Positions 45,544 through 54,987 of a stretch of DNA of 61,152 nucleotides are shown piece by piece. Numbering within the stretch: position 1 is the stretch's first letter; every line of letters begins with the position of its first letter. The DNA is from Sulfurimonas sp. Lineage in GTDB: Bacteria; Campylobacterota; Campylobacteria; Campylobacterales; Sulfurimonadaceae. Made by a program: the position numbers and the translations under genes. The stretch spans positions 1-61,152 of the forward strand of contig NZ_JADGFC010000004.1 of assembly GCF_016744025.1 (NCBI RefSeq), in the 5' to 3' direction. Below the pieces are notes generated by a model. That model was not told where the DNA came from. It saw only the letters and a list, made by a program, of their open reading frames with translations, and searched no databases.

Positions 45544-47786
45544 TCTACTACTCTTTTTATTTTGGATTTTTCAAATCTATATCTACCAGCGTCAATCACG
45601 TCATCAAATGTAGGATTAAGTGCTATCGTACCCTTTAACTCACTATCTAATTTAAATTCTCTTATTAAAGCCTTAGCTCCGAAATTAATCTCAACTCTAT
45701 CTCCGTCTGAAATTCTAGCAGCAGCTGCAAATTGAGCTGAACCTCTAAGAGTTGTGTCACTTTCTAGTTGCTCTGCTTGATTTGTTTGAGCATTAAATTG
45801 TAACACTGGATTCACATTGTAGATAATTGTACCATTAAACTCAGGTAAATCATCTAGCTCTTCAAGTTCTCCATCGGCTTTACATGACACTTCATCAAGA
45901 AGGTAACCTCTTACATCATCACCATTTGCAGATAAGAAGTTTTCTAAATCATCAAACTCTACTTCTTTGAATCCAGAACTTTTCTTTAACTCTTTTGTAT
46001 AAGCAACTGTATTTGTTGCACTTATACCAAGAGTAGATGCTACATCATTTAATGTGTAACCATCAAACTTAACTGCAACATTAGTTGGAAGGACTCTATT
46101 ATCTATATTTACAAAAGTACCTTCTTGCTGATTTAAAGATGCAACTGCCAGATTTGCAAGAGATAAAAAAGATATTATAAAGTCACCCTTTGCGTTATAA
46201 CCGACAACATCACTTATATCTTCATCTTTATCCAAATCACAAATCAAAGATGAACCAAGAGTATTAACTTCTTTTGGAACAACTACTAAAGAAAAGTCAC
46301 TATATTTCTCTATCAAAGCAGCAAGTTTTGCAATATTGCTTGAGCGAGAATGAGCCATTAAATCATTTCCAATTATTAACACACGGTTTTTTGTTCTTGA
46401 GAAAGATTCCATCATTTCATCTATCTCTTCATCACCAATGTTACTCTCAGCATCAAGATAACCTAAATCTAAATCATCAAAGAATGCTCTTTCACTATCA
46501 GACAAGTCAGCTTTTTGCAAAATTGCATTAGCAAGAAGTGCTATAACACCCTCTTCTGTTCCAACTTCGTACTTCATAAACTGAGTAACAGTGTTTTGCA
46601 TTAAAAGATCTTCCATAGGGTGAGCATAAACTATTTTTGCTCCATTATGTTTAGATGCAGTTGTTAGTGCATATCTAACTGCTGGATTATCAGTAGATAT
46701 TCTACTTCCAATGACAATCGCTGCATCTGATTGCTTGATTGCATCTAAAGAACCACTATGATGAAGCTTTCCGCTAATAGTGCTATAAGCTCTCATAAAC
46801 TCTTGAAACTTTCTTGCATCTTCGTTAAAAAGCTTAATATTTAACTTCTCTTTTAAAAGTTGTAATATATGAGCTTCCTCATTAGTTATCATAGATGAAA
46901 AACGAATAGCTTTAGCTTCTTTTAAAGCTTGGATAGCTTTATTAAATGATGTTTCATCACCAGCATCTTTATTATCAAAATCAAAGCCAAAACGACCTGC
47001 ACCACATAGGGATGTGTACTCAAAATTATTTTTTACTCTATAGATAGAATCATCTCCGTTTATTCCTGAATTTTTGCTCTCATATTCTAGAGGACAACCT
47101 GCAGAACAGTGTGCACAAGTTGCTGGTATACGATTAAGTTCCCAAACATTTGCGCTATATTTAAAGTTAGAACTTACTAGAGCTCCAACCGGACAAACCG
47201 CTATACATTCTCCACAGAAAGTACAATCTAAAACATCTGAATTTTTTGGAATGATTGTTGAAGCATATCCGCCAAATATTACCTCAATAGCATCGTCTCC
47301 GATTACTTCGTTACAGATGTGAACACATTTTTCACATAGTATACATAGAGCTGGGTCAAAACTTATCAAACCCCAATCTTTAATCTCACGAGATAAATCA
47401 CGAGTTGAAAAGTTTTGTCTCTCTATATTAAATTCCAAAGTCTTATTTTGTAAATCACATTCACCTGATTTATCACAAACCCCGCATTCTAAAGGGTGAT
47501 TTACATCATAAAGCTTCATTATATTTATTCTCTGAGTATTTAACTCACTAGAGTTCGTTGTAATCTCTATGCCTTGAGTTGGAGTAGTGTTACATGAAAG
47601 TACAAAACCATCAACTCCCTTAGCTTCAACCACACACATACGACAAGATGCACACGGTGTAGTCTTTGAAATGTAACACATTGTAGGAATGTAGATGTCA
47701 TTTTTGCGAGCTACATTTAAAATAGTCTCACCTTTTTGTGCTTCTACTGAAATACCATCAATTTTAAAATTAATCAAATTACTCAT
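45540..47786 (-). CDS. Second NuoG-like Fe-S subunit (cluster B)
   Basis: A 748-residue paralogue of the adjacent NuoG. It has the same order of ligands: C37, C48, C51, C65 for N1b; H97, C101, C104, C110 for N5; C148, C151, C154, C158 and C188, C191, C194, C198 for the ferredoxin-like pair; and C224, C227, C231 for the N7-type set. A molybdopterin-type domain follows. Open frame extends upstream to 47825, but AAGGA before the ATG at 47786 and the end of the previous gene at 47795 fix the start. Two NuoG-like subunits in one cluster imply a longer or branched electron wire. Confidence 0.88.
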   Translation of the reverse strand: MSNLINFKIDGISVEAQKGETILNVARKNDIYIPTMCYISKTTPCASCRMCVVEAKGVDGFVLSCNTTPTQGIEITTNSSELNTQRINIMKLYDVNHPLECGVCDKSGECDLQNKTLEFNIERQNFSTRDLSREIKDWGLISFDPALCILCEKCVHICNEVIGDDAIEVIFGGYASTIIPKNSDVLDCTFCGECIAVCPVGALVSSNFKYSANVWELNRIPATCAHCSAGCPLEYESKNSGINGDDSIYRVKNNFEYTSLCGAGRFGFDFDNKDAGDETSFNKAIQALKEAKAIRFSSMITNEEAHILQLLKEKLNIKLFNEDARKFQEFMRAYSTISGKLHHSGSLDAIKQSDAAIVIGSRISTDNPAVRYALTTASKHNGAKIVYAHPMEDLLMQNTVTQFMKYEVGTEEGVIALLANAILQKADLSDSERAFFDDLDLGYLDAESNIGDEEIDEMMESFSRTKNRVLIIGNDLMAHSRSSNIAKLAALIEKYSDFSLVVVPKEVNTLGSSLICDLDKDEDISDVVGYNAKGDFIISFLSLANLAVASLNQQEGTFVNIDNRVLPTNVAVKFDGYTLNDVASTLGISATNTVAYTKELKKSSGFKEVEFDDLENFLSANGDDVRGYLLDEVSCKADGELEELDDLPEFNGTIIYNVNPVLQFNAQTNQAEQLESDTTLRGSAQFAAAARISDGDRVEINFGAKALIREFKLDSELKGTIALNPTFDDVIDAGRYRFEKSKIKRVVE

Positions 47787-47794
47787 ATTCCTTC

Positions 47795-49789
47795 CTACAC
47801 CGTTACCATTGCAATATAGTAACAACGCATACAGCGGTCAGCTTCATTCATTGCTTCTTCTTGTGTAAAACCTAAGTTGACTTCTTTGTCATTATCTTTA
47901 CGAACATCAACACTTAGTTTTTCACTCTCTTGTCTTGGCAAACCTGGAAGCCAACCTTTAACTTTTTCTTTTTTATCATAAACTTTTAAATTACGTAAGT
48001 GATCTTCCATTATTTCATCATCACTTAGAGATATCTCTGCATTTTGCATATATCTAGACATTACAGATGCAGCACGTTTAGCTTGACCAACTGCATTGAC
48101 AATTGTCATTGGACCATATTCACAATCTCCAGATGCAAAAACTCCTCTGCGAGATGTCATATAGTCTTTACCATTTGTCTTGATAGTTCCCCAAGATGTC
48201 ATTTGCATATCCCATTCTTTTGGGATTAGCTCAAGATCAGCAGACTGAGAAACTGCTGGAATTAGGAAATCTGTCTCTATAGTATAAGACTCACCCTCAA
48301 TTTTATTTAATTGTGCTCGACCACCATCAGGGTCTGGAACTAATTCAAACTTATCAATTAAAAGAGATTTTAAAACATCATTTTCATCACTCATACTATT
48401 AACAGCTGAGTAAAAAAGAAATTCAACGCCCTCTTCTACCGCTTCATGATACTCATCATAAGTCGTATTTCTAATTATAGTCTTTTCATCACGACGATAA
48501 ACCATGTAAACTTTTTTAGCGTTTGCTCTAATTGCACAGCGAACAACATCCATAGATGTAAATCCGCCACCAACACAAACAACTGTCTTATCAGTTAAAT
48601 CAACGGCTTTACCAATTTCATACTTATCCCAAAGATTAATTTGGTCTAGCATCTCAATTGCAGACCAGTAACCTTCAACTTCTGGTCTCTCGTTATTACA
48701 GCGAATTTTCTTAGAAATACGAGTACCTGTTGCAAGCATAGTTGAGTCATACTCTGTTTCAAATCTTCTCATATCATCGGCATTAATACGAGCATTAGTT
48801 ATAAAATTAACGCCCATATCTTTTACGCATTCTATGTCTTGGTTGTATTTATCAATAGGCATTCTGTACTCAGGAACTCCAACTGCAACTTCACCACCTA
48901 AAACAGGAAGCTCTTCATAAACATCTACTTGAGTTCCCTCAGCTGCAAGGTAGTAAGCAGTAGTTAGTCCAGCAGGGCCAGCACCGATAACTGCAACTTT
49001 TTTACCATTACTTTCTTTCTTTTGCATTGGATGAGTAAAACCAAAACTGTGGTCAGTTTCATAATCTGCACCAAGACGTTTTAGTTCCATAATTGAAATA
49101 GGTTCATCAAGATTTGTTCTTCTACAGGCATCTTCGCAAGGATGTGGACAAACACGACCACAAACATGAGCAAGAGGCATTGTTTGACGAGTAGCTTGCA
49201 AAGAATCATCAAATCTCAAATCTCTTACACCTTCAATATATGCTGGTATATCTACATGTGCTGGACACATATCAGTACAAGGTGCTGTTATTTTTGCAAT
49301 ATATCCAATTTCATCTTTATAGTGTTTTGATGGCTTTTGATTGTTTATACAATCCATAAACTCATCTTCAAAATGAGTCATTAAATCAAGAATAGGATTT
49401 GGCACTGTTTTACCAATCTCACATTTTGAAGTAATTTGCATACTAGCACCAATTTCTCTCAAATGATTCATATCAGCTATAGAACCTTCCCCTCGAGCTA
49501 TCTTATCTAATTGGTCATATAAAATCTGTCCACCCCATCTTCCAGGTGCACATCTTCCACAAGCTTCAGAATATACTTGATACTGCGCAGCATATTCCAT
49601 TGCTAAGCGAATCACATCAACATCTTCATGGAAGAGAGAAACACCATCCCAACCTATAAAGGCCTTTGAATCACGATGGTCATCATAAGTTGCTGGTAAA
49701 TTATAAGCTGATTCTTCCCACTCTTCTTGAGGTTTACTGACATTGTTTACCAGTTCCCCATTCCAAGTAGAAAAATATACTTTACTCAA
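47795..49789 (-). CDS. NuoF-like Fe-S domain fused to a GltD-like FAD/NAD(P)H oxidoreductase (cluster B)
   Basis: A 664-residue chimera. Residues 70-150 match the C-terminal N3 domain of NuoF (SEACGRCAPGRWGG, then SKCEIGKT) with Cys at 77, 80 and 123, but Gly at 83 where NuoF has the third ligand. Residues 165-225 carry GltD-type cysteines C171, C175, C210, C214, C218, C222. FAD binding is at 264-292 (VAVIGAGPAGLTTAYYLA) and NAD(P)H binding near VVCVGGGFTSMDVV. The C-terminus has a CMRC pair (653, 656). The FMN/NADH Rossmann part of NuoF is absent. Start is TTG with AGGA eight bases upstream. It occupies the nuoF position in the operon. Confidence 0.88.
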   Translation of the reverse strand: MSKVYFSTWNGELVNNVSKPQEEWEESAYNLPATYDDHRDSKAFIGWDGVSLFHEDVDVIRLAMEYAAQYQVYSEACGRCAPGRWGGQILYDQLDKIARGEGSIADMNHLREIGASMQITSKCEIGKTVPNPILDLMTHFEDEFMDCINNQKPSKHYKDEIGYIAKITAPCTDMCPAHVDIPAYIEGVRDLRFDDSLQATRQTMPLAHVCGRVCPHPCEDACRRTNLDEPISIMELKRLGADYETDHSFGFTHPMQKKESNGKKVAVIGAGPAGLTTAYYLAAEGTQVDVYEELPVLGGEVAVGVPEYRMPIDKYNQDIECVKDMGVNFITNARINADDMRRFETEYDSTMLATGTRISKKIRCNNERPEVEGYWSAIEMLDQINLWDKYEIGKAVDLTDKTVVCVGGGFTSMDVVRCAIRANAKKVYMVYRRDEKTIIRNTTYDEYHEAVEEGVEFLFYSAVNSMSDENDVLKSLLIDKFELVPDPDGGRAQLNKIEGESYTIETDFLIPAVSQSADLELIPKEWDMQMTSWGTIKTNGKDYMTSRRGVFASGDCEYGPMTIVNAVGQAKRAASVMSRYMQNAEISLSDDEIMEDHLRNLKVYDKKEKVKGWLPGLPRQESEKLSVDVRKDNDKEVNLGFTQEEAMNEADRCMRCYYIAMVTV

Positions 49790-49798
49790 AATCGATTC

Positions 49799-50023
49799 CT
49801 AAGCTTTTTTTGCCACGATAGTCCAATCGACTTCGTTAAACTTTAAAGAGTTCATCAACTCATATCCACACTCTTTTACTAAATCTGCAGATTTTTGTAT
49901 AGGAGTAAAATCACCAATTTCAAATAAAAAAATTGCTACTTCGCCTGCACTGTGAGTTGCTAAAAGCTCTTTCATTCTAGGTTCGAACTCAGTTTTTAAA
50001 TGTCTTAAATCATATCTTTTCAT
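49799..50023 (-). CDS. Small NuoE-position subunit of cluster B (Cj1575c/HP1264-like)
   Basis: A 74-residue protein with no cysteine ligand set except one Cys (KECGYEL), so it cannot hold the N1a cluster. It contains MKELLATHSAGEVAIFLFEIGDF and SLKFNEVDWTIV. It sits exactly where nuoE would be, between nuoD and the chimera. Campylobacter and Helicobacter also have a small protein of this size at this place, and this is probably its relative. Likely a peripheral adaptor for the non-NADH input module. Confidence 0.8.
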   Translation of the reverse strand: MKRYDLRHLKTEFEPRMKELLATHSAGEVAIFLFEIGDFTPIQKSADLVKECGYELMNSLKFNEVDWTIVAKKA

Positions 50024-51264
50024 TAGCGGTCTACCTCCCCAAAAACTATATTTGTTGTTCCTATAATTGAAACAACATCTGGAATGTAATGTCCAGGAAG
50101 TAAGTCAGTTAAAATACCTGTATGCCAAAAAGATGGAGTACGAAGCTTCAGTCTATATGGATATGGTCCTCCTTGAGAGTTAATGAAAAAACCTAACTCA
50201 CCTTTTGGTGACTCAGTTGCTACATATACTTCTCCAACAGGAGGTCTCATACCTTGTGTTACTAAAACAAAGTGTTGCATCAATGAGTAGTTTTGAGTCA
50301 TGATATCAAGCTTTGGAGCTGACACATATTTAGGAGCATGAGCCATCAGCTTTGTATCTCCATTTTTAACACACTCTTGGTACATATCAATTGTTTGATA
50401 AAGAATCTTTGCTGATTCTCTCATCTCTTGCATATAAAGACGGTAACGAGCAAAATTATCACCCTTATCAGACCAAGGAACATTAAATTCTACTTCGTCA
50501 TATAACTCATAAGGTTCTTCTTTACGAATATCCCACTGTACTCCAGATGCACGAAGCATAGGACCAGTACAACCCCATGAAAGAGCCATTTCTTTTGATA
50601 CAATTCCAACTTCTTCCATTCTCATTAACCAGATACGGTTAGTGTCTAGAAGATCTTCATAATCTTTAATGTTAGCAGGTAACTTATCTAAGAAATCTTT
50701 TAACTGAGATATAAAACTATCTTGGATATCTAGTGGCACACCACCGATACGAATAGCAGCATGTGTAAGTCTAGCTCCACAATAACCCTCGATGATATCC
50801 ATCAAGTATTCTCTCTCACGAAATGCATATAAGAAAACTGTCATTGCACCAATATCTAGAGCTGTAGTAGCTAACCAGAAAAGATGACTCATTAAACGGT
50901 TAATCTCTAAAAGCATCATACGAATAACTTTCGCACGACGTGGAACTTCTAAACCGATAAGTTTTTCAACTGATAAAGCAAAGCCATAGTTATTTGAAGA
51001 TGAAGCAATATAATCCATACGGTCAGTAGTAGGCATGAACTCATTGTAAATCATGTTTTCAGCCATCTTTTCCATACCACGATGTAAATAACCAATATCC
51101 GGATGAGCTTTTACAATCTGCTCTTGTTGAAGGTGAAGCATTAAACGTAACTGTCCGTGTGAAGATGGATGCTGAGGACCGAAGTTTAATATAAGTTCAT
51201 TGTCATCTCTATCAAAAGTGATATTTTCAAAAAACGGTGTTAATCTATTTTTTATTTGTGCCAT
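50023..51264 (-). CDS. nuoD: NADH-quinone oxidoreductase subunit D (cluster B)
   Basis: A 413-residue quinone-site subunit. It has [46 protein letters not shown] and the terminal FGEVDR, all family signatures. Unlike in cluster A it is not fused to NuoC. It follows nuoC by eight bases and touches the 74-aa gene. Confidence 0.96.
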   Translation of the reverse strand: MAQIKNRLTPFFENITFDRDDNELILNFGPQHPSSHGQLRLMLHLQQEQIVKAHPDIGYLHRGMEKMAENMIYNEFMPTTDRMDYIASSSNNYGFALSVEKLIGLEVPRRAKVIRMMLLEINRLMSHLFWLATTALDIGAMTVFLYAFREREYLMDIIEGYCGARLTHAAIRIGGVPLDIQDSFISQLKDFLDKLPANIKDYEDLLDTNRIWLMRMEEVGIVSKEMALSWGCTGPMLRASGVQWDIRKEEPYELYDEVEFNVPWSDKGDNFARYRLYMQEMRESAKILYQTIDMYQECVKNGDTKLMAHAPKYVSAPKLDIMTQNYSLMQHFVLVTQGMRPPVGEVYVATESPKGELGFFINSQGGPYPYRLKLRTPSFWHTGILTDLLPGHYIPDVVSIIGTTNIVFGEVDR

Positions 51265-51272
51265 ATTTCTAC

Positions 51273-52079
51273 CTATCTTTGAGGGTCATCAATAATTACT
51301 GATGACTCTTTATCAAATTTCTTAATTAAGAACACACCACCGTCTTCTTGGTAAGATTGTTCATTTGCTGGCTCGTTTCCTGTAATCTCTGTTCCCTTAG
51401 GTACTTCATGTCCTAAACGAGAAAATCTATCAGAATCATAACGGTCAACTCTTGCAGTATCACGAATTTCTGGTCCAATCTCTTCTCTAGCTTCTTTTCC
51501 ATAGATCTTATCTACTTCATACAAAGCAGCAAACTCATCACCTTGAAGTGGGTAAGTTTTAAGAAGAGGATTTCCTTGCCAGTCATAAGGCATAAGGATT
51601 CTTTTCATAAATGGATGTCCATTAGCTTCGATACCGAACATATCAAACATCTCTCTCTCAGACCAATCTGCAGAACGAAAAAGTTTCTCAACAGAGTTAA
51701 CAGCTTGTCCATCTTCTATAAATAGTTTGATACGAATACGCTTACGCTTGTTCATACTTAGCATCTGATAGAAAACTTCAAAACCACCTCTATCAGCTAA
51801 CCAGTCAATAGCACTCATCTCTGAAAGTTGAGTGTATTCTAGTTCATCTTTAAGAAGTTCTAAAACGCCATAGTTGTCTTTAGCATTAATATAAACTACT
51901 AATTGTTCAACTTGAATAAAAGCATCTAAAACATCAAATTTAGCTTTTATAGCTTCTAAATCAGCATTAAATACTTCATCACTCTGGGGTGCAAATTTCG
52001 CAACTTGAGGAGACTTATAGAATCTGTCAGTGTAATAAGGCTTAGCTTGTACATTGTCTTTAGGTGTATATGCTCTCAT
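51273..52079 (-). CDS. nuoC: NADH-quinone oxidoreductase subunit C (cluster B)
   Basis: A 268-residue subunit. The conserved core is [50 protein letters not shown] (in part). A tail of about 75 residues with [17 protein letters not shown] follows, longer than in minimal NuoC proteins and not found in the NuoC part of the cluster A fusion. It touches nuoB by one base. Confidence 0.95.
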   Translation of the reverse strand: MRAYTPKDNVQAKPYYTDRFYKSPQVAKFAPQSDEVFNADLEAIKAKFDVLDAFIQVEQLVVYINAKDNYGVLELLKDELEYTQLSEMSAIDWLADRGGFEVFYQMLSMNKRKRIRIKLFIEDGQAVNSVEKLFRSADWSEREMFDMFGIEANGHPFMKRILMPYDWQGNPLLKTYPLQGDEFAALYEVDKIYGKEAREEIGPEIRDTARVDRYDSDRFSRLGHEVPKGTEITGNEPANEQSYQEDGGVFLIKKFDKESSVIIDDPQR

Positions 52080-52588
52080 TACATTAACCTTTTTGCTTTT
52101 TGCGCTTTAGATGCATGGTTCGCACGAATCTTTTTCTGTAGTAACATAACACCATATTGAAGTGTCTCTGGACGAGGTGCACAGCCTGGTAAGTATAAGT
52201 CTACAGGGATGATTCTATCAACACCTTGAACTGTTGCATATGTGTTAAACATACCACCAGTATTTGCACATGAGCCCATTGAAATAACCCACCTAGGTTC
52301 AGTCATTTGATCATAAAGTCTTTTGATAAATTCAGCATGCTTTTTAGTAAGTGTTCCAGCAACAATCATAACATCTGCTTGACGAGGAGATGCTCTAAAG
52401 ATTGTTCCAAAACGGTCAAAGTCATATCTAGATGCACCAGATGCCATCATCTCAATACCACAACAAGCAAGACCATAAGTAAGTGCCCAAAGTGAGTTTG
52501 AACGACCCCAGTTAACGATTTTATCAACACTAGTAAGTGCTATCGGTAATCCACCATTTTGTGTATAATTTACTTTATGTTGTGCCAT
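52079..52588 (-). CDS. nuoB: NADH-quinone oxidoreductase subunit B (cluster B)
   Basis: A 169-residue subunit carrying N2. Ligands are C42-C43 ([10 protein letters not shown]), C107 ([10 protein letters not shown]) and C136 (LPGCAPRPE). GGAG seven bases upstream supports the ATG, which overlaps nuoA by 19 bases. Basic C-terminal tail ([11 protein letters not shown]). Confidence 0.96.
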   Translation of the reverse strand: MAQHKVNYTQNGGLPIALTSVDKIVNWGRSNSLWALTYGLACCGIEMMASGASRYDFDRFGTIFRASPRQADVMIVAGTLTKKHAEFIKRLYDQMTEPRWVISMGSCANTGGMFNTYATVQGVDRIIPVDLYLPGCAPRPETLQYGVMLLQKKIRANHASKAQKAKRLM

Positions 52589-52959
52589 TCAAGGGCTCCT
52601 TTTTTCCATGCATATACGAATCCAATAGTTAATAATAATATAAACATTAACATCTCAGCGAAACCAAACCAGCCAAGTAGTTTAAAGTCTACTGCCCATG
52701 GAAACATAAAAATAATCTCTACATCAAAGAGTAAAAAAAGTAACGCGAATAGATAAAACTGTGGTGATATTCTATTTGGTTGTCTTGTAACCTCTGGTCC
52801 ACATTCGTAAATAGAGAGCTTAATCTTTTCGCTATCTTTTGCCGCTAAAGCGCGACTCACTAAACGAGCGAGAATAGTCGTAGCTGTGAACGCACCAAAT
52901 GTTACAACAAACAGTACGAATACCCCAAAATACGGATTTGCAGTGCTAATATGCTCCAT
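52570..52959 (-). CDS. nuoA: NADH-quinone oxidoreductase subunit A (cluster B)
   Basis: A 129-residue three-helix membrane subunit. [43 protein letters not shown] (in part) is the conserved loop and helix. AAAGGTAGG upstream supports the start. First gene of the 14-gene minus-strand operon ending with nuoN, followed by pflA. Confidence 0.96.
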   Translation of the reverse strand: MEHISTANPYFGVFVLFVVTFGAFTATTILARLVSRALAAKDSEKIKLSIYECGPEVTRQPNRISPQFYLFALLFLLFDVEIIFMFPWAVDFKLLGWFGFAEMLMFILLLTIGFVYAWKKGALEWHNIK

Positions 52960-52998
52960 ATAACCTACCTTTAAATAATTTTTTCATTCTTTTCAAGC

Positions 52999-53004
52999 AT
53001 TATC
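52999..53004 (-). promoter_or_regulatory. Candidate -10 for the cluster B nuo operon
   Basis: The minus strand reads GATAAT here, 40 bases before the nuoA start, after a T-rich stretch. This is a tentative choice; no -35 is obvious. The rest of 53005-53218 is AT-rich and holds no gene that I can see. Confidence 0.3.
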
Positions 53005-53218
53005 CTAGAAAAAATAGTTAATGCACTATATCAAAAAGAGTATTAAATATAAGAAACTATAAAGAGAAGAATTTTAAATCATTACCAAAAGTAACGTTAT
53101 TTTTGCACTTAGTAACACATGTCCGAAATTGTAACATATTGATTTATTGGGATTGAAAAAAACTAAAATTTTACTTAATATTTAAATTAGTTTGTATATG
53201 AATTATTATAAGAGTGGG

Positions 53219-53248
53219 AAATAACTCTACGTTATTGTAGAGTTATTT
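53219..53248. terminator. Hairpin overlapping the end of the AAA ATPase gene
   Basis: AAATAACTCTAC and GTAGAGTTATTT form a perfect 12-bp stem around GTTATT. It contains the stop codon of the ATPase gene (53243-53245). T-rich flanks are short on both strands, so it may work as a terminator or as a 3' end stabiliser. Confidence 0.6.
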
Positions 53249-54979
53249 ATTTAAAAATCCCATAGATTTTTCGCTATCGAAGTTTGCATCTTTTTCTCTT
53301 TTTATCTCACTTATGAAATCATCTACTTTAAAGATTGGCTTTTCTATTACAGCTACTTTATATGCTGTATTTTTTACGATTAAGTTGATTTGCCCACCAG
53401 TTAGTGAATATGTAGCTAACTCTTTAAGATCAAAGTTTTCTTCATATGGAGCATTTAGAGGAAGCATCATTTTCCAAAGCTGAGCTCTTTGTGCTTCATC
53501 TGGTTTTTTAAACTCTATCTTGTAGTTAAAACGTCTTGAAAAAGCTTTATCAATGTTCTCAAGAAGATTAGTCGTAGCTATAAGCATACCTTTGAAGTTT
53601 TCTATCTGTTCTAAAAAGATATTTTGCATCTGATTATGCATTTGATCAGAACCGCTATTAACTCCACTTGAACGTGCACCTAAGAATTGATCAGCTTCAT
53701 TGAGTAATAGTATCGGCTCAGATTTTGTTTTTTCACAAAGATCATAAAAAGTATCAAAGATTTTACGAACATTTTTTTCACTCTCTCCAACATACATAGA
53801 AAGGATTTTAGAACAGTCAAATGCAAGTACCTGCCTCTTTAGTGACTTTGCAAGTGAGTAAGCTGTCATTGTCTTACCTGTTCCTGCATGTCCATAAAAG
53901 ATTATCCTTGCATCTATACCACTCTTTTTGTCTTTTACTCCCCACTCTACCAAACGACCTATAACTTCTTTATCTACTTGACGCATCAAATTTTCCAGAG
54001 TTATTTTAGTCTCTTTTGCAAGAACCACATCTTCTAAAGAAGTCTCAGGTTCTATAAGTTCAAAAATATCTTGCTCTTGTATAAGTGCATTTAGTTTTAA
54101 GCGGCGAACTTTTTTATTTTTTTGCGGATGAATAATACTTTGAAGTATTTCATCTACAATGTAAAATGCTCTAGAGATGCCACCAAATGGATTTAGCATC
54201 TCTTCATAGTCAATTATCCCTTGATTAAGAAGGTTAGAGCCATCTTCTAAAAGTGAACGATTTTTAATACGGTCATATTCATCTAAAGAGATTAAGTCTA
54301 TTAGAGTATTCATCTCTCTTAAAGATGCGTCTGTTGCACTATATTCTTCACGTAAAAGCGCCAAAAAGATAACTTCTTCTTTAATCTCAAACTTTTTTTG
54401 TTTAAAAAATTTATCTAAAACAAGTTTTTCCGCAGTCTGCTCAACTCTTAGAGCAATTCTTTGTTCTAAGAGTTTTAGTTTATGCTGAACTCTATCAATG
54501 CCAAGAGAGTGTTCATGAACATTTTGACGGATAGTACTCATCTTTTGATAAAGCTCTATTCTAAAAAACTGATCTTGGAGATATTCTAAATGGTCAGTGT
54601 ATGGTTTTATATCTGGTAGTTCTACTTCAGAAGCACCATCTTGTAATAGTTTTAAAAAAGATGGAGTAAGCCCTACAGCAGTATTTAAAAGCTCTAGTGG
54701 AGTAACCTCAGATATTTTAACAGGAGTAAAACTTTGCTGATGTAACCATCCGAGTTCAAGAAGTATTTTAACTTCTTGAAGATGGGAGAGATGCTCAAAT
54801 TCAGCATCATCATACAGTTCACCCAAAAGTTCTAAGACCAAGACATCATCTTGACCTTGCATATACTTTTTTGCTAGATTTTGAAGTATTAAAGCCTCGT
54901 TTACACTACACTTAAGTTGTGTAAAAATTTGAGACTCTTCTATGTTTTTGTTTTGTAAAAAATCAACTAATATTTTCAA
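53243..54979 (-). CDS. AAA+ family ATPase
   Basis: A 578-residue ATPase. The N-terminal 330 residues are helical with no recognisable motif. The C-terminal AAA+ module has Walker A GHAGTGKT, Walker B ILLLNEADQF, sensor 1 TTNLLENID, and an Arg-finger region SRRFNYKIEFKKPD. The second AAA domain (LTGGQINLIVKNTAY) follows. It resembles ATPases of the spastin/FtsH-like clade that remodel protein complexes; similar proteins occur in Campylobacter. Start is TTG with AAGGA upstream. It is eight bases after the frameshifted porin gene, so they are co-transcribed. Confidence 0.82.
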   Translation of the reverse strand: MKILVDFLQNKNIEESQIFTQLKCSVNEALILQNLAKKYMQGQDDVLVLELLGELYDDAEFEHLSHLQEVKILLELGWLHQQSFTPVKISEVTPLELLNTAVGLTPSFLKLLQDGASEVELPDIKPYTDHLEYLQDQFFRIELYQKMSTIRQNVHEHSLGIDRVQHKLKLLEQRIALRVEQTAEKLVLDKFFKQKKFEIKEEVIFLALLREEYSATDASLREMNTLIDLISLDEYDRIKNRSLLEDGSNLLNQGIIDYEEMLNPFGGISRAFYIVDEILQSIIHPQKNKKVRRLKLNALIQEQDIFELIEPETSLEDVVLAKETKITLENLMRQVDKEVIGRLVEWGVKDKKSGIDARIIFYGHAGTGKTMTAYSLAKSLKRQVLAFDCSKILSMYVGESEKNVRKIFDTFYDLCEKTKSEPILLLNEADQFLGARSSGVNSGSDQMHNQMQNIFLEQIENFKGMLIATTNLLENIDKAFSRRFNYKIEFKKPDEAQRAQLWKMMLPLNAPYEENFDLKELATYSLTGGQINLIVKNTAYKVAVIEKPIFKVDDFISEIKREKDANFDSEKSMGFLNK

Positions 54980-54987
54980 TTTTTTCC

